From Kitagawia praeruptora (lineage: Eukaryota > Streptophyta > Magnoliopsida > Apiales > Apiaceae): a stretch of 64,000 nucleotides of DNA. The stretch spans positions 99,926,501 through 99,990,500 of the forward strand of contig CM075346.1 of NCBI GenBank assembly GCA_037693485.1. Direction: 5' to 3'. Shown in pieces: positions 34,986 to 46,029 of this stretch (the first letter of the stretch is position 1; each line of letters starts with the position of its first letter). A program made the position numbers and the translations under genes. Below the pieces are notes generated by a model, which had not been told where the DNA came from, did not search any database, and saw nothing but the letters and a program-made list of their open reading frames with translations.

Positions 34986-36123
34986 TAATAGATTTCAGAA
35001 CCCAAAATGTTATGTTCAATTTTATTATTATATACTCGAAATACTATATTCAATATCAAACGTTGTTTTACATTTCAAAGTTTCTGTAGATATGATCTTT
35101 CAATCCATAGGCAATGGATAAGTTCTTAGTCTACAATCATTTGATGGATCATTATTAGTCTAAAATCATTCGATATTCGATAAGTTGATGATGGATAATG
35201 TTTGTGACGAGTTGTCTTGCGCTTAAAAGTCAAATCATGAGGCTAATTTGCGCGTAAAAGTTGACGATGGATAATATTTGGTTGTTGGACAGTTTGTTGC
35301 ATATAATTATGTTGTCGGATGCATCTTTTTTCACAATGGTAAGGAGACTACAAGTTTCCTCCGGTAGCTAGCTCATGTTGGAAAAGTTACATTAGTTGTC
35401 AAGTACACCGAGAGCCTCAGAGCCTTGTTTCGCTCAAGAAATCAAGGATTCAAACAACAAGAATATAATGGTAAGTGATAGCCGTAGGGGATTCAAGATC
35501 GATCCGTAGCAATCATCTTAGTTTCAATCAAAGTGTTAGAGGATTTATTATCTAGTGTTTTTGTTTCAAAACTGACATTAACCTTTTTCTTTCTTCTCCT
35601 TTTTCCTTTTATATCACGATGGGTAGGGTGAGTCATGGGTTTTATGGTGAGTCATGGGTTTCCTTCTTTCTGAAACTGCCACGTGGCCTTTTGGATAAAT
35701 GTCAATTGAATGACTAGGTCGAGCTATATGTGCCATGTGGCAAAAAAAAAGGGTGACTAATCCAAGCTATTAGTACCACGTGGAGACTATCTTTGAGCAA
35801 TTGGGGAGGATAAGGATACCTATTCTCAACAGGTGTCAGGTGTTTCTGGAAGTCTTATCTTATTAGCCGTAGGGGTGTGTTTCTTCGGGGTTCCATCTAT
35901 GTTCGTGGAGAAGGTTTCCTCTGAAGAGAAGCTATGGACCGTAGCACTGGAAGGACAAAGGAGGGAGTAGGATAAAACTCCGTAGCTAGGGGAATTAATA
36001 AGCCATCAGTAAGTAAATAATATCGTATCATCATTGAAGAAATAATATAAATGTTGTACATATGTTGGTTGCCAAAGGCAGTATAAGAATCATTTTGAGG
36101 TTGTACATTTTAACTTTTATGTG
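34986..36123. other. Intergenic DNA, no gene seen
   Basis: No coding frame with protein character. A short direct repeat of GTGAGTCATGGGTTT (near 35630-35665) and several CCGTAG words (35460-35990) were seen but not explained. Possibly remains of an old LTR element. Confidence 0.45.
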
Positions 36124-36132
36124 TTTTTTGTA
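36124..36132. repeat. 9-bp target site duplication of foldback MITE, left (TTTTTTGTA)
   Basis: TTTTTTGTA is repeated exactly at 36412-36420 on the other side of the element. Confidence 0.88.
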
Positions 36133-36411
36133 GACTTAATGACCTTTCGGTCCTTCAAGTTTACGCAGTTATACCCATAAAGCCCTAAGGTTTAAAGTCG
36201 TTCCTTTTTGCCCCACCAACTTCAGAAATATACCTTTTAGCCACTTTACCGTAGTCTTTTTGACACAAAACCGTCGCCTTTTAAAGGCCAAAGGCGACGG
36301 TTTGTGGCTAAAAGGTACATTTTGGAAGTTGGAGGGACGAAAAGGAACGACTTTAAACCTTAGGTATGGGTATAACTGCGTAAACTTGAAGGACCGAAAG
36401 GTCATTAAGTC
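36133..36411. mobile_element. Mutator-type foldback MITE, 279 bp
   Basis: The ends GACTTAATGACC and GGTCATTAAGTC are exact inverses, and the match runs inward with few differences for about 120 bp per arm, closing on a GC-rich core (AAACCGTCGCC.../...GGCGACGGTTT). A 9-bp direct duplication flanks it, the size made by Mutator-family transposases. It has no coding capacity, and the weak open frames on both strands are mirror images through the arms. Confidence 0.88.
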
Positions 36412-36420
36412 TTTTTTGTA
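36412..36420. repeat. 9-bp target site duplication of foldback MITE, right
   Basis: Exact copy of 36124-36132. Confidence 0.88.
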
Positions 36421-37701
36421 TCACTATTACCCTTTTTACCTGGTCTACTTATTTAAACTATTCCCGGTCTACTCATAATTTTTTATGACAGTTATGCATG
36501 CTAAAGTTATATGAATGAAATTACAGATGTCTCACTTGTATATGTTCTATTGTTGGGTTCGTTTTTTTATAACATTCTCAATTTGCCCTCACCAACTTTG
36601 CTTAATTTTGCTTGATACCCTTGGCATATTTCATTTTATTATGGGTTTTTTTATAGCTTGTACTAGTGGCCGAGCTATATAGAACTCGTTGCCTTACCTG
36701 AGATTTCAGATCCCGTAAGTTATGTGTATTTTGTATTTAAATAATTGAGATAACTATAGTTGGTTGCCTTATTATTTCATTCTACTTGTTTGTTCAATCT
36801 AAAGGTTTCAGACTATTGAAAATTAAAGTTTACGTTTCTGATTGGGTTAGGGAGTCACTTTTGTCCGAAATAGCATGGTCAAACAGAATTCAACAGTTGC
36901 CAAATAATTTTTCTCTAAAATATGTTAAATTAATTTTTGGAGTACCCCGAATATCAATGTTAAGGCTCCGCTACTGCTTCACGAGCTGCTTGAAATAACA
37001 TAGAAAATTCTAATATGACCCGGGACGGAGTACATGCTTGCAATGTGCTTGATAAATGCTTTCATATGAGATAATTGATCACTTTTTAAAATGCAATATG
37101 AGATAATTGATCACTTTTTAAAGCAAATACACAAAATCTCGTGTTCTAATGGAAAGGTCCGAACAAGTGGCAAAAAGTGCTAGCTAAATCAAATACAGGA
37201 AAAAAAAATCTATTAGTAGCTTGTTAGTGCTCCACATCTATAGCTCTATATTACTTTCGAATCCAGGTTGTTCTTCTGTAGCACAACGGAATCCGACAAG
37301 GTTCATTATTCTATGTTGCTATCATCCTTATTATATTGATTTATATTTTTTTTTTTTGGCTACGGATACTTGACTGAACTACTCTTAAATAATTGGGTCT
37401 GAACCTTTTGGTATCATTCTTTTTAGATTGCTTGTACCTTGGCTTTTGTTTGATTATGAACCTTTATTTTAATATAATTTCATCAACATTCACTATACTT
37501 GGACTAGAGATGGCAACATAGTGGTTAGGGGTGGATAGATTCATATATGCCATAACTAACAATCATACATTCTTAAATATAACCTGAACTACCCAGACAG
37601 TGATAACTTATTTATAAAAGTTAATTTTACATATAAATCATATACATAAGTGTAACAATTTTTTTTAAAATTTAAAACATTGCATTTCAGATTAAAGCAC
37701 T
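36421..37701. other. Intergenic DNA, no gene seen
   Basis: AT-rich. GGGACGGAGTAC at 37022-37033 looks like a solo Stowaway-type end without a visible partner. A direct repeat of ATATGAGATAATTGATCACTTTTTAAA type lies at 37060-37125. Confidence 0.45.
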
Positions 37702-37849
37702 ATGGAAAGAGTGAAGTGCACTATGCTGGAAGATTTAATTATTGAAATACTCTGTTGGCTTCCGGAGGTATCATTGCTCCGTTTGCAAGTCATGGCGATC
37801 AATTATTTTGGTTCCTGAATTCATCAGAAATCGCTCCTACCATAGCTAA
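37702..37849 (+). pseudogene. F-box domain relic, frameshifted
   Basis: ATG at 37702 begins a short frame with LEDLIIEILCWLPEVSLLR, the first half of a plant F-box (usual form LPxDLIxEILxxLPVKSLLRF). The frame closes at TGA 37816. In another frame from 37787 the expected continuation KSWRSII then PEFIRN appears, ending TAA 37847. The usual lysine/cysteine link between the halves is missing, so a small deletion caused the frameshift. No kelch or associated-domain repeat follows. In intact genes the F-box binds SKP1 in an SCF ubiquitin ligase. Confidence 0.75.
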
Positions 37850-38215
37850 ATCAAAAGTCACAAAAAAGCTTCAGTACTGATGATTATAAAACGTCGTGCA
37901 TTTCAACACCTATGTGATGTCAATCTCTAGACTTTGATTATTACCTACTTGATCCATATAAATACATAGTTACTGGATCCTTAATGGCATTATTTGTCTA
38001 AAAGATGATGAATTTTTTCTCCTTACAATTACTACAATCTAACTTAGATATCTTCACGTGGGCTTCATGGTCCAACATTTGTCCCCCTAGTATGCAGGGT
38101 ATCTTTAGATCCTCTCATTAACCCATGTACAAGAGACAAAAATGAATTAGAATTAATTATTTAAAATGATTTAAATAATCTCTCTTTTTTTTCTTTTTTA
38201 CTTCTTTTTTTTGTC
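37850..38215. other. Upstream region of the gypsy-type transposon gene
   Basis: No gene seen. A long pyrimidine-rich run (about 38180-38213) lies just before the TATA box. Confidence 0.5.
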
Positions 38216-38223
38216 TATAAATA
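38216..38223 (+). promoter_or_regulatory. TATA box of the gypsy-type transposon gene
   Basis: TATAAATA followed about 30 bp later by a pyrimidine-rich start region, 187 bp before the first ATG at 38410. Confidence 0.55.
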
Positions 38224-38409
38224 GAAGCTCTCTCCCAGTCATTTTGATTATTGAGTCCCCTTTGGAGTTTTTGGCAATTCAGTTTATGAGGAGATAATTA
38301 AAATTTGTCAAGAGGTTTTTCTCCCGCTATTGGTCTTTATTTCCTCTGTAAGTACACTTTTATACTTAATCACGCATAAACTATGTCTATATCTTCATCT
38401 TTTTAACAC

Positions 38410-39840
38410 ATGGGTACGGGGAATCTTGGGAAAAGGCCAATTGACGTAGAACAGGTAGATAGTCCCATAGATTTAGGACATTTGGATATCCTTGAGGATA
38501 TCACCGAGAGAAGTTTTGATTTCTTGGATGAGAGGAGGTTGAACATAGTAAAACTAGCGAGCCGCCGCCGTTGAGCCCTAGGACCGTGGCTGCTCGCGAG
38601 AGGGTTATGGTTGAGGTTGCCGTTGACGGGTCACCATAGTTTAAAGATAAGTCTAATTTATGGTACCCTAGTATTTACGCTAATCGTCCTTTGGATGTGG
38701 ATATTGGTTCGTGGGTGGATTTAAATAATGGGTATACGTGTGTTGTTCATAAGACGACTAATAATATTTGGGAAATGCCAGAGTTTGGGATGCATGGTAT
38801 CCCGATGGTACATTTTGAATATGGGCTCCGGCTTCCTATGCATCCTTTCCACTTATCTGTTTATGAATTTATCGATTGTGGAATTGCGCAGTTGTCACCC
38901 AACTCTGTGGCGCAAGTTAGTGGCTTTATAGCCCTTTGCACCGAGAAGGGTCGAGTTCCAACTCTAGATTTGTTCTTTTCTATCTCTGGGTTAAAGTATC
39001 AAGATGAGTTAGTATATTTTAATAAGCGGGAGGGTCGGTCTAAGATTGTTCAGGTTAAATCTTCGAATTCTGGTTGGCATAGTAAATGGATGTATTACTA
39101 TGGTCCTGATTTAGAATTTGTAAGACCTTGTCAACGGGTTAACCAGGATGTTATTGAACGAGTGTCAAAGTTAAAGAAATTTAACGGATTGTTTATGAGT
39201 CGTTTTCAAGGCCTCGAGCCTTTGTATACTCATAATCAGCTGAAAGATGTTTCTTTTTTAGAAAGTCACCATTGTAAGACTTTTTTTCTTTTCTTTTATT
39301 CGTTAAATTCTTATATTGTTAGCACTTATGAGGTAAATCCTCCTTTAAATTTTGTTTTTGTTTTCGTGTACAGTGGCTAGTCGGACTTTGGAAGAAATTT
39401 TGTGTAGTGGAGTGCACGAGAAAATGAATCAAGCGATGATTTTGTGGGCTAAGAGATCTTCTACGGGCCAATCTGCTCAGGCCATAGGGTCCTCTAAAGT
39501 GGTTAAGTCTCCTGGTCGTGAGAAGACCATTGATAGAAATGAGGAGGATGTTAAAGTTGACAATGAGAAGACCATTAATAGAAATGAGGAGGGTGTTGAT
39601 CTTGTAGGATGTGTTAGTAAAATCTCGCTTGGATGGTGAAATTTAGAGCTCGCGCCGTACGAGTTTGAAGAGAACTCTTGATCCAGGCCATTTTGGTCCT
39701 GGCAAATCCTTAAAGATCACGGGTGTACGCTTGCCCCCTGTGGTGTAGAGTTCTTATTCTGTTCCGCCCCTTCGCATCGAAGTGAAACCTAACGAGCGGT
39801 GGACCATTAGTCCTAATGTTCCTGTTCAAGTATTCAAGGC
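38410..39840 (+). pseudogene. Putative gypsy-type transposon protein (Transposase_28-like), 5' part, split by element C
   Basis: ATG at 38410 opens about 54 codons. The frame then changes near 38555 and meets TAG 38637, after which 38640-39273 is open. Its core has YGLRLPMHPF, a Leu-Ser-Pro-Asn-Ser turn and PTLDLFF, the signature of the plant 'putative gypsy type transposon' domain. A probable intron (about 39274-39375, GTAAG...TACAG) joins in phase to ASRTLEEIL. Later codons need a frame change near 39640 and contain one TAG (about 39748). Coding runs to the target duplication ATTTA (39841-39845) and resumes at 52223. The function of the domain is unknown. Stops show the gene was dead or died after splitting. 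Confidence 0.7.
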
Positions 39841-39845
39841 ATTTA
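39841..39845. repeat. Target site duplication of element C, left copy (ATTTA)
   Basis: ATTTA abuts the 5' LTR and recurs at 52218-52222. Confidence 0.9.
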
Positions 39846-40393
39846 TGTTAGATATAATTGATGTAAATATTAATCAGTGTTTAAGTGATACAGTGATACA
39901 TTAGAGTTTAAGCTGGAAGCAGTCAGAGTTTGAGTAAACGCTGACGAATGGAAGTGCAAACGCTGATTGATGGAAGCAACAGAGTTTGTTAAACTCTGTT
40001 CAGTAGAAGCATCTACGAGTCAACAATGATTGAAGATTAATTGAAGATAAACATGGAAGCAATATCTTTGAAGATCAGATAGCTATCAAAGAGATTGAGT
40101 TGACTTAAAAGATGTGTAGCAATCGTAATTGATATCAATTGTATAGCTTAATTATAGGAGTATCAATTTCTGATTGTATAGAAGCTGTATGTTTTATAAA
40201 TACAGTTAGGTTAACCCTAGAAGGGTATCGAACATTGAAATATTCAATCATTGTAATCTAAGCAGCTCTCTGTGATATTTTACATCACTGAGAGATGAAT
40301 TATTAATTCCAAACAGTTTTTAAGTACTAAAACGTGTGTTCTTGTTATTCTCTCATACAGTACTTGATTATATCTTGTGTATTCGGCCTACCA
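39846..40393 (+). repeat. Element C 5' LTR (548 bp)
   Basis: TGTTAGATATAA...CCTACCA (the 3' LTR has CCTAACA). TATAAATA at 40195-40202 is the likely TATA box. U3 carries a perfect 9+3+9 hairpin, ACAGAGTTT-GTT-AAACTCTGT, near 39985-40005. Confidence 0.93.
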
Positions 40394-40395
40394 AG

Positions 40396-40407
40396 TGGTA
40401 TCAGAGA
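40396..40407 (+). promoter_or_regulatory. Element C primer binding site
   Basis: TGGTATCAGAGA, complementary to the initiator Met-tRNA 3' end except for the last base. Element D has the same variant. Confidence 0.88.
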
Positions 40408-40454
40408 CAATCTATTACTTTATTACAGTTTAAGATCCAAACACAACTATAATC

Positions 40455-42695
40455 ATGTCAGAGATTCCTCCTCCAACAGGTCTAGGTTCTGAGAAAGCTC
40501 CTACTACTGTGAGTAGGTATGAGACAATTAGGGTTCCTATACTCCGGCCAGCAGAGTATGCAATCTGGAAGGTGAAGATGACTATGTTTCTGGAGGCTAC
40601 AGATCCAAAATATCTTGACAGAATTTATGAAGGTCCTCATAAACCTACAAAGTTATCTGCTGCTGTTGCTGGTGAGGATTCAAAAGTAATTCCAAAGGAA
40701 AAGAAAGATCTGACTGCTGAGGATTTTTCATCTATTGCTAAGGATGCAAAAGTAAGGCATTTACTTCACAGTGCTTTAGACAATGTTATGTCTAATAAGG
40801 TGATTAACTGCACAACTACAAAAGAAATTTGGGATGCACTTGAGGTTAGGTGTCAAGGAACTGCTGCTATCAAGAAGAGTAGAAGGAACATACTCACACA
40901 GGAGTATGAGCATTTTGAGGCAAAGTCTGAAGAAACCATGACAGAAACATTTGACAGATTCTGTAAACTACTCAATGATTTGTCATTGGTTAACAAAGAG
41001 TATGATCTAGAAGACTCAAATCTCAAGTTTCTTCTTTCTCTACCTGAAAAGTGGGATGTGAAAACAACCACTATAAGAGATAACTATGATCTTGTTGATA
41101 CTGAGATTGATGAAATCTATGGACTGCTCAAGACTCATGAATTGGAAATGGAGCAGAGAAACAGGAGATCAAGCAAGAAGTTAAAGTCTGTTGCTCTCAA
41201 GGTTGAAGAGAAACCCTTGAAGAAGAAATCAAAGGGAAAGGCTTTAGTCATTCATTCTGAAAGTGAATCATCAAACTCGGATGATGATTCAAACACTTCT
41301 GATTTATCTGACTTTGAGGATGATGAAGAAGAAATGAGAAAAATGGCTGTTTTGATGGTAAAGACCTTTAAGAAGATGGGTTTCAAGAACTTCAAGAAGG
41401 GAAAAAGGTTTTCTAGAGATTCAAATGACAGAAAGAGTTTCAGAAACTCTAAGAGAAAAGATACCAAATCTGGGAAGAAAGACAAGTCTGAAATTTAATG
41501 CTACAAGTGTAAGGAGATGGGTCACTATGCTCCTGAGTGCAAGAAGGGTAAAACTGAAAAGGCACTCTATACAAAAGGCAGAGACTGGGCAGACACTTCA
41601 GACTTAGATGAGGAAATTAACTATGCACTCATGGCTTCTACTCAGAATGAAGATTCTGAACTCAAGGTACCCCCAACTACCTATGCTTATAATACTGATA
41701 ATATAACTGAATTGAGGATTTATCTTAAAGCATTGCATATCAGTTATAGGGATCAGACTTTAGAGAATGAGAGAATCAAGTATGAGAGTTCTCAACTTAA
41801 AGAGAGAAACAAACTTATTGAAGAAAAACTTGAAAACATGCAAAAAGTTCAGAAAGAGAGAGATGATGTTGTTTTTCTAGAACAGGAGTTTCTAGGTAAA
41901 TATAAGCAACTAGAATCTGAATTGGAGGATGCAAATCACATTATTAAAACTTGGACACACTCTGGAAAAGACACTCAAGAGGTTTTTCAATCAGACACAG
42001 TAGGTCTAGGTTATTCTGAGGATGATGTACTTAGGTTTCAGAATACAGTCAAGATTAGACCACCACTTCCTTCTAAGAAATTTGGAACATTTGTTAATGG
42101 AATAAGTGAACATAGGTTTGAACATTGAAAAGAAGTTGTTAAGAGAGAACCAGTAAAAGCTAGTGTTAAACAGGTTAATATTGGTTCAATGACAGATAAA
42201 CAACTCAAGCATAAGCTTAAGGAGTTAAAATCTGTTAAGAAACAGAAAGTGTCTAGGAAGAATAGAAATGGAAAAGTAGGCATCACTCAAGGTAATTATC
42301 CAATGCTTGCTACATTAGCTCCAAGAAAGTCATGTCATAACTGTGGTAGCACTAACCATCTTGCTAGTTTTTGCAGGAAGAACAAAAATATTAATTCTTT
42401 ACCTTCAAAGTCTGAAGTAAAGAAAGTTAATGTTAGAGCTAGACCACAGACTTTATGCAAACACTGTGGTAGTACTTGGCATTCTATTTATACTTGCAGA
42501 GATTATAATGCTATTTATCATAATTACTATGAACCCAAGCCAAATTTGAAATGGGTTAAAGTAAACTCTGTAAATGTAAACTCTGATAAAGTTAGCTTAA
42601 ACTTTGATAATGTGAATTCCGCTGCAAAACCTAACAGAGTTAAGAAAGCCAAAGGATCCAAGCAAGTATGGATCCTTAAAACTAATCATCAGTAA
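40455..42695 (+). pseudogene. Element C gag, two premature stops
   Basis: ATG at 40455 opens 347 codons ending at TAA 41496, and the same frame continues to TAA 42693-42695 with a second stop, TGA 42126. The N-terminus has the copia gag core (AIWKVKMTMFLEA, KEIWDALEV, NDLSLVNKEYDLED). Then come a Ser/Asp-rich acidic stretch and zinc knuckles CYKCKEMGHYAPEC (starting directly after the first stop), CHNCGSTNHLASFC and CKHCGSTWHSIYTC. A coiled-coil-like segment lies at about 41740-41950. Element D has CAA where C has TAA 41496, so that stop is a C-to-T change. The product would be the particle protein. Confidence 0.9.
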
Positions 42696-42705
42696 ATGTT
42701 TGTGA

Positions 42706-45700
42706 TTGCAGGGCATTAGGGAGAGTACCTTAGTCGTGGACAGTGGATTTTCAGGACACATGACAGGAAATAAAGCCCTGCTATCAGAGTATGTGGAGAA
42801 GGCTGGCCCAAAAGTTTCCTATGGAGATGGCAACATAGGACATACTCTGGGATATGGCAATATTAATCTTGGAAGTGTCATTATCACAAATGTAGCTCTG
42901 GTTCCAGGACTCAAGCATGATCTGCTATCTGTGAGTCAAATCTGTGACAGAGGATATCATGTAGATTTTCAGCCTGAATACTGTCAAGTCATCAGTAAAT
43001 CTACAGGGAAGTTGTTCTAGTTGGAAACACACACAATAACATCTATGAAATAAAATTGTCAACAAACTCTGATGGCAAAGCAGTGTGTCTGTCAACAAGG
43101 ATGTCCAGTGAAGAGAGTTGGAAGTGGCACAAGAAACTCTCTCATTTGAATCTGAACAACATCAATGAGCTAATTAGAAAGAATCTTGTAAGAGGGCTCC
43201 CAAAATCATTATTAAATGTTGATGGCCTATGTGATTCCTGTCAAAAGGCCAAACAAAGGAAGTCATCTTTCAAGAGCAAAACCGAATCTTCAATTGTTGA
43301 TCCTTATCATCTTCTACATGTTGATCTTTTTGGTCCAGTAAATGTAATGTCACTTGGAAGAAAGAAATATGCTTTAGTCATTGTTGATGAACACACCAGA
43401 TATACATGGGTGTATTTTATAGCAAAGAAGGATGAAACAGCATTAACTCTGATGGAGCATGTAAAGCAACTGGACAAAGGATCAAAACACAAAGTCAAAA
43501 TAATCAGAAGTGATAATGGAACTGAATTTAGAAATGCAACAATGGAAGAATTTTGCAAAGACAGAGGAGTGAAGCAAGAGTTTTCTACACCTGGTACACC
43601 ACAGCAAAATGGTGTAGTTGAAAGAAAGAACAGAACCCTCTTAGAAGCTGCCAGAACTATGCTTGATGAAGCAAAATTACCAACCTATTTCTGGGCAGAA
43701 GCTATTCAAACTGCTTGTTTTACTCAGAATGCCACTCTGATCAATAAGCATGGAAAAACACCATATGAAATGGTGAGGTAAAAGAAGCCAAACCTGAAAT
43801 ATTTTCATATTTTTGGGTGCAAATGCTTTGTGCTAAAAACTCATCCTGAACAGTTGACAAAATTTGAGTTAAAAGCTGATGAAGGAATTTTTGTTGGCTA
43901 TCCACTATCAACTAAGGCATTCAGAGTTTATAATCTGAGAACCAAAGTGATCATGGAATCAATTCATGTGTCATTTGATGACAAGAAAATAACTGGACTT
44001 GAAGATGTAAATGAACATGATCAACTGCACTTTGAAAATGAAGATTTATTCTCTGATGAAGTAAACTCTGATGAGGCTGATCTGATAAACTCTGTTGAGC
44101 TAAACTCTGAACCTCTACTGGTAAACACTGAAGAAACTTTTCAGCTAGAAACAAGAGAAGAACCAGTTGAGGGGGAGCATGAAGAATCACATCATAATGA
44201 TAACTCAAATTCTGATAGTGACTCAAACTCTGATAGTCCAAAATCTGATAGTTCAAACTCTGAGCAGTCACATTCAGGGGGAGCCTCAGAGAATGAAGAA
44301 AGACACCAAGGAAATCAGGAGAACATGGATCGAGGGGGAGGATCAAACTCTGAGAGAAGTCATTTGCCTTCAGCTAGGAAATGGACCAAATCTCACACAC
44401 CTGATTTGATTATTGGTGATCCAGATGCAAGAGTAAGGACAAGAAGTGCAACAACAAATGAATGTCTGTTTCATGCATTCTTGTCACAATCTGAGCCAAA
44501 GAAGGTTGAAGAAGCTCTTCAAGATGCTGATTGGATAACAGCAATGCAGGATGAGTTAAATGAATTTGAGAGAAATAAAGTTTGGACACTTGTACCAAGA
44601 CCCAAGAATAGGTCTATTGTTGGTACTAAGTGGGTTTTCAGAAACAAAACTGATAGTGAAGGGGTTGTTACAAGAAACAAAGCCAGACTTGTGGCAAAAG
44701 GCTATTCACAGCAAGAGGGAATAGATTATGATGAGACTTTTGCTCCAGTTGCCAGGTTGGAGGCAATAAGGATGTTTCTTGCCTATGCTTCTCACAAGAA
44801 ATTCAAGATATTTCAGATGGATGTGAAGAGTGCTTTTCTGAATGGGAAACTTGAAGAAGAAGTGTTTGTTGAACAACCACCAGGATTTGTTGACCCCAAT
44901 TATCCAGATTATGTCTACAAGCTTGATAAAGCACTTTATGGACTTAAGCAAGCACCAAGAGCATGGTATGAAACTCTTGCTCAGTTTCTACTAGAAAATG
45001 GGTTTCACAGAGGTACAATTGATAAAACTCTGTTTTACTCTAAATCTGGTAGTGACTTGCTTTTGGTTCAAATTTATGTTGATGACATAATTTTTTGGTC
45101 TACTAATGATAAACTCTGTACAAAGTTTGCCAAGCTAATGCAGTCCAGGTATCAAATGAGTATGATGGGAGAGCTTAGTTATTTTCTAGGTCTACAGGTG
45201 AAGCAAACAGATGATGGAATATTTATAAATCAAGCAAAATATACCAGAAACCTTCTCAAGAAATTTGGTATGCTTGATTGCTCATCTGCATCAACTCCCA
45301 TGGTAACAACAACTAAGTTGGATAAGGATACAGGAGCATCAGTGGATATGACAAACTACAGAGGCATGATAAGGTCTCTTCTTTATTTGACAGCAAGTAG
45401 ACCTGATATCATGTATGCAACCTGTCTCTGTGCAAGGTTTCAAGCTGATCCCAGAGAACCACATCTCACAGCAGTGAAAAGGATTTTCAAGTATCTCAAG
45501 GGAACCATTACTTTAGGACTGTGGTATCCCAGAGAATCAGATTTCAAACTTATTGGTTACTCTGATGCAGACTTTGTAGGCTGTAAGATAGATAGAAAAA
45601 GCACTAGTGGAAGTTGTCAATTTCTGGGTGACAGACTGGTTTCTTGGTACAGTAAGAAACAAAAATCAATTTCTACATCTATAGCTGAGGCGGAGTATAT

Positions 45701-46029
45701 TGTTGCTGGTAGCTGCTGGTAGCTGCTGTGCACAGATTCTATGGATGAAGAATCAGTTGCTGGATTATGGATTAAGGTACAGTAAGATTCCTATTTACTG
45801 TGATAATCAAAGTGCTATTGCTATGACAGGTAATCCAGTACAATACTCAATGACCAAGCACATCAGCATAAGGTATCATTTTATCAGAGAGCATGTAGAG
45901 GAAGGGAACATTGAGCTTCATTTTGTGTCTACAGACCAACAGCTTGCAGACATCTTCACCAAGCCCTTGAGTGAAGCTATATTTACAAGGCTAGTAAATG
46001 AACTTGGAATGGTCTCTGGTTTTGACTAG
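42706..46029 (+). pseudogene. Element C pol: protease, integrase, RT, RNase H (two frameshifts, one stop)
   Basis: Opens just after GATTGCAG. The protease motif is DSGF (DSGC in D). A one-base loss near 43008 shifts the frame. Pre-integrase HHCC, integrase HVDLFGP, RSDNGTEF and NGVVERKNR follow, then TAA 43779. From 43782 the frame is open through the acidic linker, RT (KSAFLNG, ALYGLKQAPRAWY, YVDD at 45075-45086, then an unusual FWSTN for FGSTN) and most of RNase H. A 10-bp tandem duplication, GGTAGCTGCT at 45708-45727, causes the last frameshift. The true end is TAG 46027-46029. The order and motifs are standard copia, and the copy cannot make full polyprotein. Confidence 0.92.

Noticed and set aside
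36133..36411. microRNA gene
   Set aside because: The hairpin is long and nearly perfect, as in MITEs. Without small-RNA data a miRNA cannot be claimed.
36169..36478. Two opposed open frames in the foldback MITE
   Set aside because: They are mirror images through the inverted arms, not genes.
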